Source: Nageia nagi
Lineage: Eukaryota; Pinophyta
DNA: 64,000 bases
Reading direction: 5' to 3'
NCBI GenBank assembly: GCA_050084985.1
Contig: JBITNC010000001.1
Span: 30,566,001 to 30,630,000 of the forward strand
Shown here: positions 1 to 9,719 of the stretch, one piece after another
How positions within the stretch are numbered: the stretch's first letter is position 1
Layout of the letters: each line of letters begins with the position of its first letter
Position numbers and translations under genes: made by a program
Notes under the pieces: model-generated
Databases searched by the model: none
What the model was told of the DNA's origin: nothing
Seen by the model: the letters and a program-made list of their open reading frames with translations, nothing else

Positions 1-835
1 AAAATGTCCCTCTTTAACTAATAAACATTAAACTAATCATAACTCTTTATAAAAGCCTCAAATAAGCTTGAAAACTTCATTATTGGATAGCTCTCATTGA
101 GTACATGCAAAATGAGTGGTCACATGACCCCTTTTAGATAAAAATTAACTATTTGGCAGTCATTTTAATATTGTTATAAAATTGTTAACCAGTCGCCGAC
201 GTTCACCTTGAAACGCCAGCATTTTGAGCCAGTCGCCGGCGTTCGACCTCTAAACGTCGGTGACTCTGTAACAGCCAAATAGAAGCCAAAAAGGTGAGGG
301 AAAGTTGGAATGCTTCATTTCTCCAAGATGAGGTGGATAGAGGGGGTTAGTTACAACCTACGGTGGCTATTCACTTCCTCTTACCAGCCTTGAAACATCT
401 CATCCAAAATCTATAAACATAAGCCAAAACAAAGCAATAGGGACCCCAATTGAACTTATTTTTGAAGTAGGGTAATGCTGCCAAAATCTTGTGAGCTTAT
501 ACATTTTATTGTTTTATGCTAGTTTCATTTTAATACTTGTCATACATAGATGCTTTGATGTTATTGTCTTTTGCATGTGTGTAGGATTTACAGGTTGCTC
601 ATACCAAGGGAAGAAGCAAGCAACTCAAAAACAATGAAATTTAATACTCTTTATTTTGGCACATAGCATTTGTAAAAGTCCCTTCTAAGGGAAAATTGTA
701 GTTTGAACTAAGATTGAATATCATTTTGCAATTACAACATGTCTATCTATGTTATATAATTTGAGGTTCAATGAAGATTGAAGAATAATTGTATTTTATG
801 TTATTCTACATTCCAGCTCAATTTTCATTGCAACA
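1..835 (+). repeat. 5' LTR of element A (first 12 bp outside the window)
   Basis: This matches 12084-12931 almost base for base, with scattered transitions. By comparison with that copy, the LTR starts with TGTAGACACC about 12 bp before the window and ends in GCAACA at 835. It contains a short CpG-rich block (194-262) with four versions of an eight-base palindromic core, one of them intact (CGCCGGCG, 234-241). The LTR should carry the promoter and polyadenylation signals of the element. No convincing TATA box could be singled out. Confidence 0.9.
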
Positions 836-862
836 TTCTGGTGCTAGAAGGAGGGCCCCTCC
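836..862 (+). promoter_or_regulatory. Primer-binding region of element A
   Basis: Directly after the LTR comes TTC followed by TGGTGCTAGAAGG. The TGG start is the usual complement of a tRNA 3' CCA end. The specific tRNA primer was not identified. The site runs into GGAGGG and CCCCTCC (850-862), which can pair as a tight hairpin. Confidence 0.6.
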
Positions 863-989
863 GTTATTGAGAGGGAGATTTTTTTTTTGATTCTATCTTT
901 CTATTCTCTAGTTTTTTTGATTTTTCCATGTACTAACTTCAAATTTCGGGTTCTGTGCTTTTTCAGGAATTTGTTACAGAAACGTCGTG

Positions 990-1135
990 ATTAGTATTGA
1001 ATGCCAGCGACTGTAATAAAATGCCGGTGATTGTAACTAAATGCCAGTGACTGTAACTAAATGCCAGCGACTATAAATAAATGCCAATGATTGTAACTAA
1101 ATGCCAGCATTTCCTGTAAAAATGTTGGTGACTCT
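990..1135 (+). repeat. Minisatellite of about 20 bp in the leader of A
   Basis: About five to six units of the form ATGCCAGCGACTGTAACTAA follow one another, with C/T and A/G differences at CpG positions. The GCCAGCGACTG core resembles the CpG-rich module in the LTR of the same element. It may be an amplified piece of that module or an independent array. Confidence 0.75.
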
Positions 1136-2774
1136 TACCAGGTCATTTTTGTCTCTTTTTGCTATTTTTGAAAAAATAAAATAAAATTATGTTATGAAAA
1201 AATATTTTTGAGTGTGATTCCTTTGCCTAGAGTGCATATAAGAATGGGTAGAAAAGATTAAATGCATATTTTTTATTAATTTACTTTATGTATGAAGTTA
1301 TGTATTTATTTTCATGCTTTGGGTGAAGGGTACGTACACATTAATACTTTTTATCTTATCTACTTATGCTCTCCCTTTGCGCTTCGTGCGATCTAAAGTG
1401 ACCAGAATAGACTTGATAAGAAGAGGTAAATTAATTTTTCTTTTCCTTCACACTCACACTACATACACATTAATACTTTTTATCTTGTCTACTTATGCTC
1501 TCCCTTTGCGCTTCGAGCGATCTAAGGTGACCAGAATAGACTTGATAAGAAGAGGTAAATTAACTTTTCTTTTCTTTCACACTCACACTATCATTAATTG
1601 GGTTAATTTATCTACACATAATGACCTCTTACTAGTGAGAGGAAGTAATTTACTACACATAATACTTCCACAATTGGAAGGGTAAATGAATCACACTTAA
1701 TTTGGAATGAACTTAAGGAAATAAATCGAGTTTTTTGGGTAGTATAAATCACATTAAAGGGTTAATGAATTGGGTGGATTTGAATACACTAAGTACTTTC
1801 ACTTAATAAAGTATGCTCTCACTTTTGCACTTCAAGCGATCTTAAGTGATCAGAAATAAGTTAAGTGAAAGAGGTAAAATTTATCCACATCTTATTTGGA
1901 AATTTATCACATATAAAACTTCCACAGCTGGAAGGAGTTAATGAACATCACTAAGAGGTTGGATAATGAATCACATTATAATTAAAAAAGAACAACGGGG
2001 TTTATTAAGGTCAAGATTCACTTAAAATAAACTTTGATTGTATCACATTAAGATAAGATAAGTGAATGGACATGAATGTTTGGGAGGGTAGTCTGCATAA
2101 ATGTATTTTACTTGTTTAAATTGCATTTCATAAGGCCTTAAAGGATATAATTGAACATTAACGAGTTGGATGTCACTACCAACCGTTAATTCTTACTTCT
2201 TTGTACCCATCGACATAACACACTTGAAGCCATAGAGCCAGTTACGCTTGGAGGTAATGACCAAGGTGACTCTCCTTTAGGTAGGAGTCAAAAAAGGAGA
2301 CTCTTTTAGAACCAAGCCAAGAACCATAGAAACTTGTGAATATTACTTAGAATTACCCAACCTACCTTGTTTAACACTTGACTAGTCAAAATAAATTAGG
2401 AAAATTAAAAGACTAAAAGTGAACAACTCATATCGTTCATTTAACTCAGACATTAAAAATATGTGAAAAGATTAAAAAAGATAATCACATCGTTAAAAGT
2501 AAGCTTGCGTATAGGATGTTTATGCATCAGATTGTTTTCTCGAAAACATAACATAAAAGATAAAAATAAAACTTCTTTTATGATGTTTGTTTATGTGTTC
2601 AAAAATTGAATTGACATGTTTCATTTATGGAATGATATAATAGGTCATACAAAGGAATAGGTTTAAAAGACAATTAAAAGTTGATTTTATTTAAGTTTTT
2701 TACTTTGAACCCCCTTTGTAACAAATAGAAACATAGGCATGTGTCAGTTACTCTAGATCCATAAAAATTTTGAA
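1136..2774 (+). other. Leader of element A with a 129-bp tandem duplication
   Basis: This is non-coding sequence between the LTR and the first ORF. It holds two tandem copies of a 129-bp unit (1336-1464 and 1465-1593), each containing TGCGCTTCGNGCGATCT, and a weaker third copy near 1797-1880. The duplication keeps a reading frame open and gives an apparent 123-residue ORF with two near-identical halves; I regard this as a by-product. The rest (1880-2774) shows no recognisable feature. Confidence 0.7.
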
Positions 2775-3737
2775 TTGTTGAGAACAATTAAAAGGCCTTT
2801 GAATTTTATCATTATGAGGTTCATCTTGGTTGCACTTTTAAATTATGTGCCTTTTCCTATCAAAGTAAAACCAAAAATACGAAGACTATGTTCACATATT
2901 GCTAAGTCAACCTTAGATGCTTATTCTACTTCTGAGATCATGAAGAACGATTTTTGTATTGACATTGAAAAGCTTTTAGCATATTTAGAAAAGAAAGAAC
3001 AATGTACCATACCTCTTCTTCAATCCTTAGAAAGCCTTGTTAGATCCCATGAAGAGCTAGAGTATAGTTCTTCCATTCCTTCACCCTCATCATGGGATGA
3101 GTTTGACACTAAAAATAATGAGCCCATCATAAAGATTGAAAACTCATCGACACATCTCATCAAATTAAAATCTTGTGGTGCATCTCCTTTCGAGACTATT
3201 GAACCTAATGAATCCAATTTGCTAAGTGATGAATCGAGTATTAATGCCAAAGGCCTTGATGCAACATCCTATGCTAAATCATATGACCTCCTAGAGTTAG
3301 ACACCTTGATGTCTTCACCCCCACCTTGGGAGGAATATGATATTAAAGAAGAGGAGTTTAACATGAATCTTGAGGATCTTTCAGAGCATTCCTTAGAATT
3401 ACAATTTCATTCTCCTCTCCTTCTTGAGGCTACAAGACCTTCTATTGATTCCCATGAATCTCATGATATTCTTGAGTTCAAGGATGAAACTTGTTCACTT
3501 TCATCATTGGTAGAAATTGAAGAGCCTCACATAAGAATTACAAAATCCATAGATTGTATTATTGAATCTCAAGAATTTCAATCACAAAGAAATGAAAAAT
3601 ATAAAAATAAAATTTCCAAAGTTAACACACATGAGCTTAGGAATGAACATCCATGTGGGGAAACATCACATCATGATAATGATACAAAGTTTTATGAGGA
3701 TGAATGTTGTTCAAACCCACTAAAAATAAGAAGATAG
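2775..3737 (+). CDS. ORF1 of element A, acidic protein upstream of gag
   Basis: This is a 320-residue open frame starting at an ATG. After a basic, hydrophobic N-terminus (to about residue 40) it is strongly acidic and Ser/Asp/Glu-rich. Two related segments (SSWDEFDTK near residue 105 and PPWEEYDIKEEE near residue 183) suggest an internal duplication. No enzyme motif is visible. An additional ORF before gag is a known feature of Ogre-type elements; its function there is unknown. The frame ends at a TAG at 3735-3737, just inside the start of the gag frame, so ORF1 and gag may once have been continuous or may be joined by frameshifting. The frame is fully open, unlike most coding remnants in the window, which suggests a relatively young copy. 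Confidence 0.7.
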   Translation: MLRTIKRPLNFIIMRFILVALLNYVPFPIKVKPKIRRLCSHIAKSTLDAYSTSEIMKNDFCIDIEKLLAYLEKKEQCTIPLLQSLESLVRSHEELEYSSSIPSPSSWDEFDTKNNEPIIKIENSSTHLIKLKSCGASPFETIEPNESNLLSDESSINAKGLDATSYAKSYDLLELDTLMSSPPPWEEYDIKEEEFNMNLEDLSEHSLELQFHSPLLLEATRPSIDSHESHDILEFKDETCSLSSLVEIEEPHIRITKSIDCIIESQEFQSQRNEKYKNKISKVNTHELRNEHPCGETSHHDNDTKFYEDECCSNPLKIRR

Positions 3738-5262
3738 CCCTACAACAAATAAATTACTTAGGAATATTTTCTATGATGAAAAAGCTAAGAATATTTTGCA
3801 AAGGGAATCCCATAAACAACAACAAGCATGTTATTCTCACGATCAACATGACAAAACCTTCAATGAGTTTGTTGATAAAATGAGACAAGAAAAGATGAGG
3901 CAAAAGCGTGATGTAAAAACTTATGTAAACCAAAAGAGTCAAGCTTGGGTGCAATTATCATCACCTCTTAATCACCAAGTATATAGATATCAAGACTCTT
4001 ACTCTAATCAACAAAGAGAATTACCTCTTGAGAGCTTAGATTATCAACCTCAAAACCCCTCTTCACAAGCTAGGATAACTAACCCCACCTATCAAAAAAC
4101 ACTTCATAGGGCTAGGTCTTGTATGGAAGATTCTAATAAGATGACCTTGTATTCAGTAAGAACCTCACAAACAACTCCTCAATGTAAGATCTCAAACAAA
4201 TTCTTCTATGATCCTTACTCCCGTGAAAAACCCTCATCGCAAGAAAAATGTAGAAAAGCTTTAGCTAAACAATTCAAGGTAGGAGAGATACCCTCTTTTG
4301 CGGAGTTGGAGGCAAAGAGAAAACACATAGAGAGAGATTATGAAGAAACTATAAACTTTAGTAAAAGATATGAAGATGTTCAAATTAAGTTAGAAGAGGA
4401 AGCCAAACTTAAAGAAAAGAATATAGAACTCAAAGAAAAAGAAAAGCAAGAGTTTGACAAACAACGACAAATTTTTGATAAGGTAAAACAAGAAGTTCGA
4501 GATAGTTGGTTACTTCATGAGAAGTCTCAACAAAATAAATTACAACCATCTACAACTCTTAGAAATCCAATGCAATGGCATCATTTACCTTCTAATCTTT
4601 CATCATTACTATCTTCAGTGTTGTTAAGATCTTCTTCTGATGATGAATCTTATAATTCAAACCTAAAGTCAAAAAGAAATACCAATCATAGAAGATACCG
4701 AAAACATCCTCAGGGTAGTTGGATAGATAAAGAATTAGAAGATTTCATGAAGGATTTCATGAATAAAGAAATGAACATATCAAGGTTCCAGAAGTTGACA
4801 TATGATAATATTTGCAATGAACCCATCCATCCAAGTGTCCCTAAGAAGAAATTACCTTACAACTTTGAAATGCCTAAGATAATTCCTTTTACCGGAAATA
4901 AGGATCCTAAGGAACATTTAAGGTGGTTAAAGTTTTCAAATTACCTCATTTCTAACGATGAGGACTTGATGCTACATTTGTTCCCCATGACACTTGCAGC
5001 CCAAGCCTTGGAATGGTATAATAATTTACCACGACATAGTATTTATTCATTTACTCAATTGGCAGACTTGTTCTTACAACATTTTAGGATTTATATAAAA
5101 GAGGAATCTTCTATTACGGATCTTGTAGAACTAAAACAATCTCAAAATGAATCAATTGTTGACTTTGTTTCACGGCCCTATACCTTACCTCAGGAGGAGT
5201 TAGTTAAATTATTCAGTCAAAATTATTTAAGGCCTATAGCTAGTATATTACAAATCCAATGA
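3730..5262 (+). CDS. gag: gag of element A
   Basis: The frame is open from 3730; there is no ATG near its beginning, so a start by frameshift from ORF1 or a lost start is likely. It encodes a structural capsid polyprotein. The N-terminal third is basic and Gln-rich, followed by a long charged coiled-coil-like segment (about 4270-4530, rich in Glu/Lys/Gln). From about 4840 to 5250 there is a clear retrotransposon capsid domain with the landmarks FTGNKDPKEHLRWL, LAAQALEWYNNLP and a QHF motif. The frame stops at a TGA (5260-5262) and then continues in the same frame into the protease, so the stop looks like a point mutation, plausibly CGA to TGA at a methylated CpG. Downstream zinc-knuckle and protease motifs complete a gag-pro polyprotein. 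Confidence 0.8.
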   Translation, partial: EDSPTTNKLLRNIFYDEKAKNILQRESHKQQQACYSHDQHDKTFNEFVDKMRQEKMRQKRDVKTYVNQKSQAWVQLSSPLNHQVYRYQDSYSNQQRELPLESLDYQPQNPSSQARITNPTYQKTLHRARSCMEDSNKMTLYSVRTSQTTPQCKISNKFFYDPYSREKPSSQEKCRKALAKQFKVGEIPSFAELEAKRKHIERDYEETINFSKRYEDVQIKLEEEAKLKEKNIELKEKEKQEFDKQRQIFDKVKQEVRDSWLLHEKSQQNKLQPSTTLRNPMQWHHLPSNLSSLLSSVLLRSSSDDESYNSNLKSKRNTNHRRYRKHPQGSWIDKELEDFMKDFMNKEMNISRFQKLTYDNICNEPIHPSVPKKKLPYNFEMPKIIPFTGNKDPKEHLRWLKFSNYLISNDEDLMLHLFPMTLAAQALEWYNNLPRHSIYSFTQLADLFLQHFRIYIKEESSITDLVELKQSQNESIVDFVSRPYTLPQEELVKLFSQNYLRPIASILQIQ

Positions 5263-6660
5263 TATAATACTCTCGAAGAAGTTATTGCTCACGCAGTTAT
5301 AATTGAGAAGGTCAAGATTGAATACGGTGAAATAAAAATTATGAAGAAAGAAAAATATAACAAAAATGAGTATTGTAATTATCACCATCAAAGAGGTCAT
5401 AGTACAAAAAATTGTCTAGCATTGAGAAATAGAACTCAAAATTCAATCAAGGATAATAACTTGGAAGTTGAAGACCACACTTCTATTTCAAATCAAAATT
5501 TAAAAAATTATCAAGACTCACTTCTTTCATATCAAGTAAATACAGTATGTACTGTACCTAATTACAGTCAAGTGATACACACCTGGAATCCAAGTAATCA
5601 ACTTATTGTAAGAATAGTCGAAGTTGATATTGGAACTCAAAACATACAAGAAAAACAAATTGATATATCATGTAATCAAAAATCCAAAATGCAAGTTCCT
5701 CCATTGATACATCAGCCTATAATTTCTTTTTATGACCATGAGAGACAATCAAACAAAGGACCTCAAGGGTTAGATCCACCTCTCCATGTCATCGGTAAAG
5801 TAAATGGTAAAATTGTTAAGAGAATATTAATAGATGAAGGGTCAGATGTCAATATCATATCTACATCAGCATATCACAAATTGAATCTTCCTTTCTCTCA
5901 TATTTCTTTACCATCATTACAAATAAAAGCATTTAATAATGCTTTATGTTCAACAATAGGATCAATAGTGTTACCCATCACCATTGGATGTAAGACGATA
6001 CAAACATCATTATATATCATCGAAGGAAACATTGAACAATATAATATTCTTTTAGGTAGACCATGGATTCAAGAAATGGAATGTGTCCCATCTACATTTC
6101 ATGGTTGTCTAAAATACACTCATGAGGGAGTACTCCATTGTGTACGAAGAGATGAAAATCCATACTCACATTATAATATTACAAAATCATCGAAAACAAA
6201 ACCTCCTATGCAAAAGTCAGAAGGGAAATCATCATCCACCTTTTCTAGGCAAGGGCATAATCATAAAGATATGATATGGGAATCAAAATCCAAATATGAT
6301 TACAATGATGGAATACAATCATCAAAACAACCTAAGAGAGTGGTAGATCATATAATGAAAGAAAACCTAAAGCCTAAGTCAATAAAATACAATAAGTATG
6401 GACATCATATTTATCATCATCACTTGGGGCATAATACTAAACATTGCCGCCAATTAAATCATGCCCTTCATGATTTGATGGATGATAGATGGCTTGAAGT
6501 AGATGTACCTTTATTGATAGATAACAATTTACATCATCTACAAAATACATACATACATTCCACACAATTAAACAATGATGAATTGTGTTATTTACGTAAG
6601 GATATTCAATCTCCTTCACATCATTCACATTGGGGCAGTCATCCCCCATCTTACTTTTGA
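5263..6660 (+). CDS. Zinc knuckle and aspartic protease (pro) of element A
   Basis: This is in the same frame as gag and continues it after a single TGA; the first ATG is at 5341. Near the start is a Cys/His knuckle (YCNYHHQRGHSTKNC). The retropepsin domain spans about 5780-6150: the catalytic loop reads IDEGSDVNIIS (Asp kept, with EGS where DSG/DTG is usual), and it ends with ILLGRPWIQ and VPSTFHGCLKY, the tail typical of Tat/Ogre proteases. A second degenerate His/Cys knuckle follows (GHHIYHHHLGHNTKHC, near 6400). A retropepsin would cut the Gag polyprotein in the particle. The frame ends at 6660 with no reverse transcriptase behind it, so the usual pro-pol fusion is missing. Confidence 0.82.
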   Translation, partial: YNTLEEVIAHAVIIEKVKIEYGEIKIMKKEKYNKNEYCNYHHQRGHSTKNCLALRNRTQNSIKDNNLEVEDHTSISNQNLKNYQDSLLSYQVNTVCTVPNYSQVIHTWNPSNQLIVRIVEVDIGTQNIQEKQIDISCNQKSKMQVPPLIHQPIISFYDHERQSNKGPQGLDPPLHVIGKVNGKIVKRILIDEGSDVNIISTSAYHKLNLPFSHISLPSLQIKAFNNALCSTIGSIVLPITIGCKTIQTSLYIIEGNIEQYNILLGRPWIQEMECVPSTFHGCLKYTHEGVLHCVRRDENPYSHYNITKSSKTKPPMQKSEGKSSSTFSRQGHNHKDMIWESKSKYDYNDGIQSSKQPKRVVDHIMKENLKPKSIKYNKYGHHIYHHHLGHNTKHCRQLNHALHDLMDDRWLEVDVPLLIDNNLHHLQNTYIHSTQLNNDELCYLRKDIQSPSHHSHWGSHPPSYF

Positions 6661-8560
6661 TTTCCTCATGTTTTACATAGATCACATTGGGGCAATGGCC
6701 CTCAAAAAAATATATATATATCATCATCAAAACATGATTTAGAAATCACACAAATATCAAAATATGATTAAAAACTAAAATGATCATATCTGATTTTAAA
6801 ATAGGTTATAATATGTTTATTGCATTTCCATGTCTTCCCTTTTTCCACCTCATATTCATTCCCAGTATGTTGGAATATTTGAGTATTAGATTATATTCTA
6901 ACAATTCATCAAGGCATATATACTATACATTATCCATGATCACTTCCATACCATTATACAAATATGTTTAATACTTATTGTAAAAGAAATAGTTTATGAA
7001 ATTAATATTCTTATTAACTTTACCAACCTTCATCATGAAATCTTGAAACTTTGGATGATAAACAAACATAACTATGATACACTTAAGGTTATTACGGACT
7101 CACACACATCTTCACATTTAAATAATCTTAAAACAGTCAAGAATGAGGTGTTACAAGAGCATGATTTCTAGCAAAAGTATTACATGTTCATCCTATTATT
7201 CGCTTCATCTCGAACCCAAGAATCATTTGATAGTTGTAAAAAAAAAAAAGAGAGAGAGAGAAGAGATGACAAAAAAAAAAGAAAGAGAAAAGAGATGAAA
7301 AAAAAAGGGGAGAAAGTGCTATAATGATTCTTGGGATATAGCGAGATCGAGGGGTTAATCCTCATCGGGGCTATGGATGCCTGTCTGGCAATGGGGCATA
7401 CCTTACGAGTGGTGACATGTCCATATTGGTTAGCAACCTTCTTTCCTATGGACCTCTGTACGTTTCATATGGATGAACTAGCTTATATATTTTATGCTCT
7501 TGTGACATTTATTTTGAGATTGTCTAGAGATGGAAATAAATATCATTGCACACACATGATCTATGATAATTTTGAGAACATCATGACTTTGTTTTATATC
7601 ATCTAAAGAAGAAAAAATCTAATGGTGATTGGTTAATATGGTCAACTTGAATATTATGATCATTACATTTCTTCATCCTCCCATACCTCCATCCCATACT
7701 ATTTATTATTACATAGTAATTAATATTACACTTATATTTATCAATGCCTTGATGAGTTGATTAGTTTATCTCTCTAAATACTCAATACATCCTATGTATA
7801 TTCATTTGTTATACTATTTTCATATTAACATCCACCACCACCCCATACACATTATACTATACCAACTTTCATATTTTATTATCCAACATCCATATATTTT
7901 CTAATCCATCTTTACTGATTATTAAATTGGAGGTGCTTCCATATTATTTGAGAAAAAGAGCGAGTAATTGCTCTCCCCATTAATATGGAAGTCAACATTG
8001 TTGTTGTTAAAACCTTTTTGCTTCTATTCTTATCTACAGGTTTAAGCAAGAAATTGCCCTTAGTAGATTGATAAAAGTCAACCCTAGAACATTGTTAAAT
8101 TTTATAGCTTCCATTATTCTTTGGGATCGAGAATAAGAAATTGTTCTCCCCATTGAATTGGAAGTCAATGTTCTTTTCCTATCATATCCCATCCATTTCA
8201 ACCCCTTAGAACATCGTTAAAAAGCTTCCATCATTCCTTGGGATCGAGAGTAAGAAATTGCTCTTCCCTTTGAATTGGAAGTTGATGTTCTTCTTCCCTT
8301 TCCATTCATTATCATCTATCCATAAATTGAATGTGTGCTACACCTTGTTCCATATCCTTTGTACATGTTATTATAACATAAAAAGTATTAGTAGACAAAC
8401 CTGGTAAATTATACAATCTAATACTGCAATTTTTCAAATCATTATCCCTAAATTTGAAGATATTTAATAATATCCAAATCAACATCGATGATTGAAATAA
8501 TAATAAAACTAATAACAATAATTGAAAAACTTATTCAATCTTAAGATACACCATCAATGT
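6661..8560 (+). other. 3' non-coding zone of A, part 1
   Basis: No pol motif is visible in any frame. The stretch contains a polypurine tract (7240-7315), an AT-rich stretch, and three related copies of a short block, GGGATCGAGAATAAGAAATTG plus a following GAATTGGAAGT-type segment (around 7960-8290). The same zone is recognisable in reverse orientation in element D (39.8-41.3 kb), so it is a conserved part of the family. An apparent 91-residue frame at 7331-7606 starts at TTG and is not maintained in D. Confidence 0.65.
7215..7335 (+). repeat. Polypurine tract framed by a 13-bp inverted repeat
   Basis: CCCAAGAATCATT (7215-7227) and its exact complement AATGATTCTTGGG (7323-7335) flank about 95 bases that are almost purely A and G on this strand. 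A purine tract bordered by GAACCCAAGAG is also present in the D copy (minus strand, about 40.93-41.04 kb). It could fold as a long stem-loop in RNA or form a triplex in DNA; both are inferences. Confidence 0.7.
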
Positions 8561-9448
8561 GTGGCTGTTAACACATAAAAATGATTTTATGCTTTTAAAT
8601 CAATAAATTAATGAAATATGCTTGGCTTAACTATATGTCTTGAATGGATAAAAGTGATAATATCAATGTTTGGCTTGAATGGGAATATTGCATGGGTTAT
8701 TTTGAATATTACATAAATTGTCTTGAATATTGCATGGTATATCTTGAGTATTGTGTGAATTATCTTGTTTATTGATGTATTTATCTTAAATCTTGTGAAT
8801 TAACCTTATTTATGTGGATGCACGCCGACCTATGGGCGGTATTACCTATATCTATATAAATAAGGGATCTAATAGTAAGTCGACAACAACAAGGATACAC
8901 ATGATCCCGCGTATGGTCTTGTAAGTGGCTACCCCCTAAGGTATCTCTTGGTACCGCCTACAAGGCTGTGGTTTGTGTGCTTCCTTGCGCGAGCTATCCT
9001 GACATCTGCGATCAATTCTGATATTATACTGCTATCTGAGATATCTATACTGAAGAACTGGACCTAACTGAGAGGTCAAAGCTATCAAGATAAGGCCGCC
9101 GGCGCTCCTTTGTGAACGGAAGAACACCGCCGGCGCTCTTATATTACTGAAACGGACCGCCCGCGGTCCTCTTTTGGCATCATTGCAGGTTGCGACACTG
9201 TTGGAAAGGTAGCTTATCATCAGTACATTGCTAATATCTACGTCTTCCATTGTCAGGTACGTTCCGTGAGGTAAGTACACAAATCACGATCTTGGTTGGT
9301 TACATTTACACTTCTGAATAGTTATATGTTGTTCATTGTTTATCTAGAATAAATTGCTATCCGTAGCTAGAATACAGATAATATTGAGTTTGTAGATAAC
9401 CCCCTATTTACTTATTTGCATTCTCAATTTTTATTTGTAAACAGTGGC
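8561..9448 (+). mobile_element. Solo LTR (8566-9443) with target duplication GTGGC
   Basis: An 878-bp unit begins TGTTAACACAT and ends TTTGTAAACA, giving the 5'-TG...CA-3' ends and near-inverted termini of an LTR. It is flanked on both sides by the same five bases, GTGGC (8561-8565 and 9444-9448). No internal retroelement sequence follows, so it is a solo LTR left by recombination between two LTRs. A TATA box (TATATAAATAAGGG) lies near 8855. GC content is much higher than in the surroundings, and many CpG sites are intact, including two CGCCGGCG cores (9097-9104, 9128-9135) and a 16-base near-palindrome (9154-9169). This suggests a recent insertion. Orientation is taken as plus because of the TATA box; the family is not identified. 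Confidence 0.85.
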
Positions 9449-9682
9449 ACATCAAAGTACATTCATGATTAAAGTCTAATAATCATGCTTTTAAATGTCT
9501 TAAGAATAAATAATAAAATACATAATACAATCATCTATCATTATGTTGATCTTGTTGTAAACTTGAGTTTGTATCATCATCTCAATAAATGAGGTAGAAT
9601 GCATTTGTCTTGTTTTCAAGTCATGTTCAACAAAAAACCTCAATCATGGAAAAACATATTTCTAATGATTTTCGCAAGAAAT

Positions 9683-9719
9683 GATCATGAAACCCATTTT
9701 GCTGGGGCAAATAGCAGAA
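9683..9719 (+). other. Pseudoknot-like motif, copy 1
   Basis: GAAACCC is followed by TTTGCT, then GGGG, CAAA and AGCAGA. ACCC can pair with the GGG run, and TGCT with AGCA. The order of the four arms is that of an H-type pseudoknot. This is by inspection, without folding energies. Confidence 0.4.

Noticed and set aside
1314-1685. 123-codon ORF with two near-identical halves
   Set aside because: It is produced by the 129-bp tandem duplication (a multiple of three) in the leader of A; composition is not protein-like and there is no third-copy conservation.
7331-7606. 91-codon ORF in the A 3' zone
   Set aside because: It starts at TTG, has no known motif, and the homologous stretch of D (about 40.64-40.87 kb) has indels and stops that break the frame.
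9032-9280. 82-codon minus-strand ORF
   Set aside because: It lies entirely inside the solo LTR and has no domain; GC-rich LTR DNA has few stops by chance.
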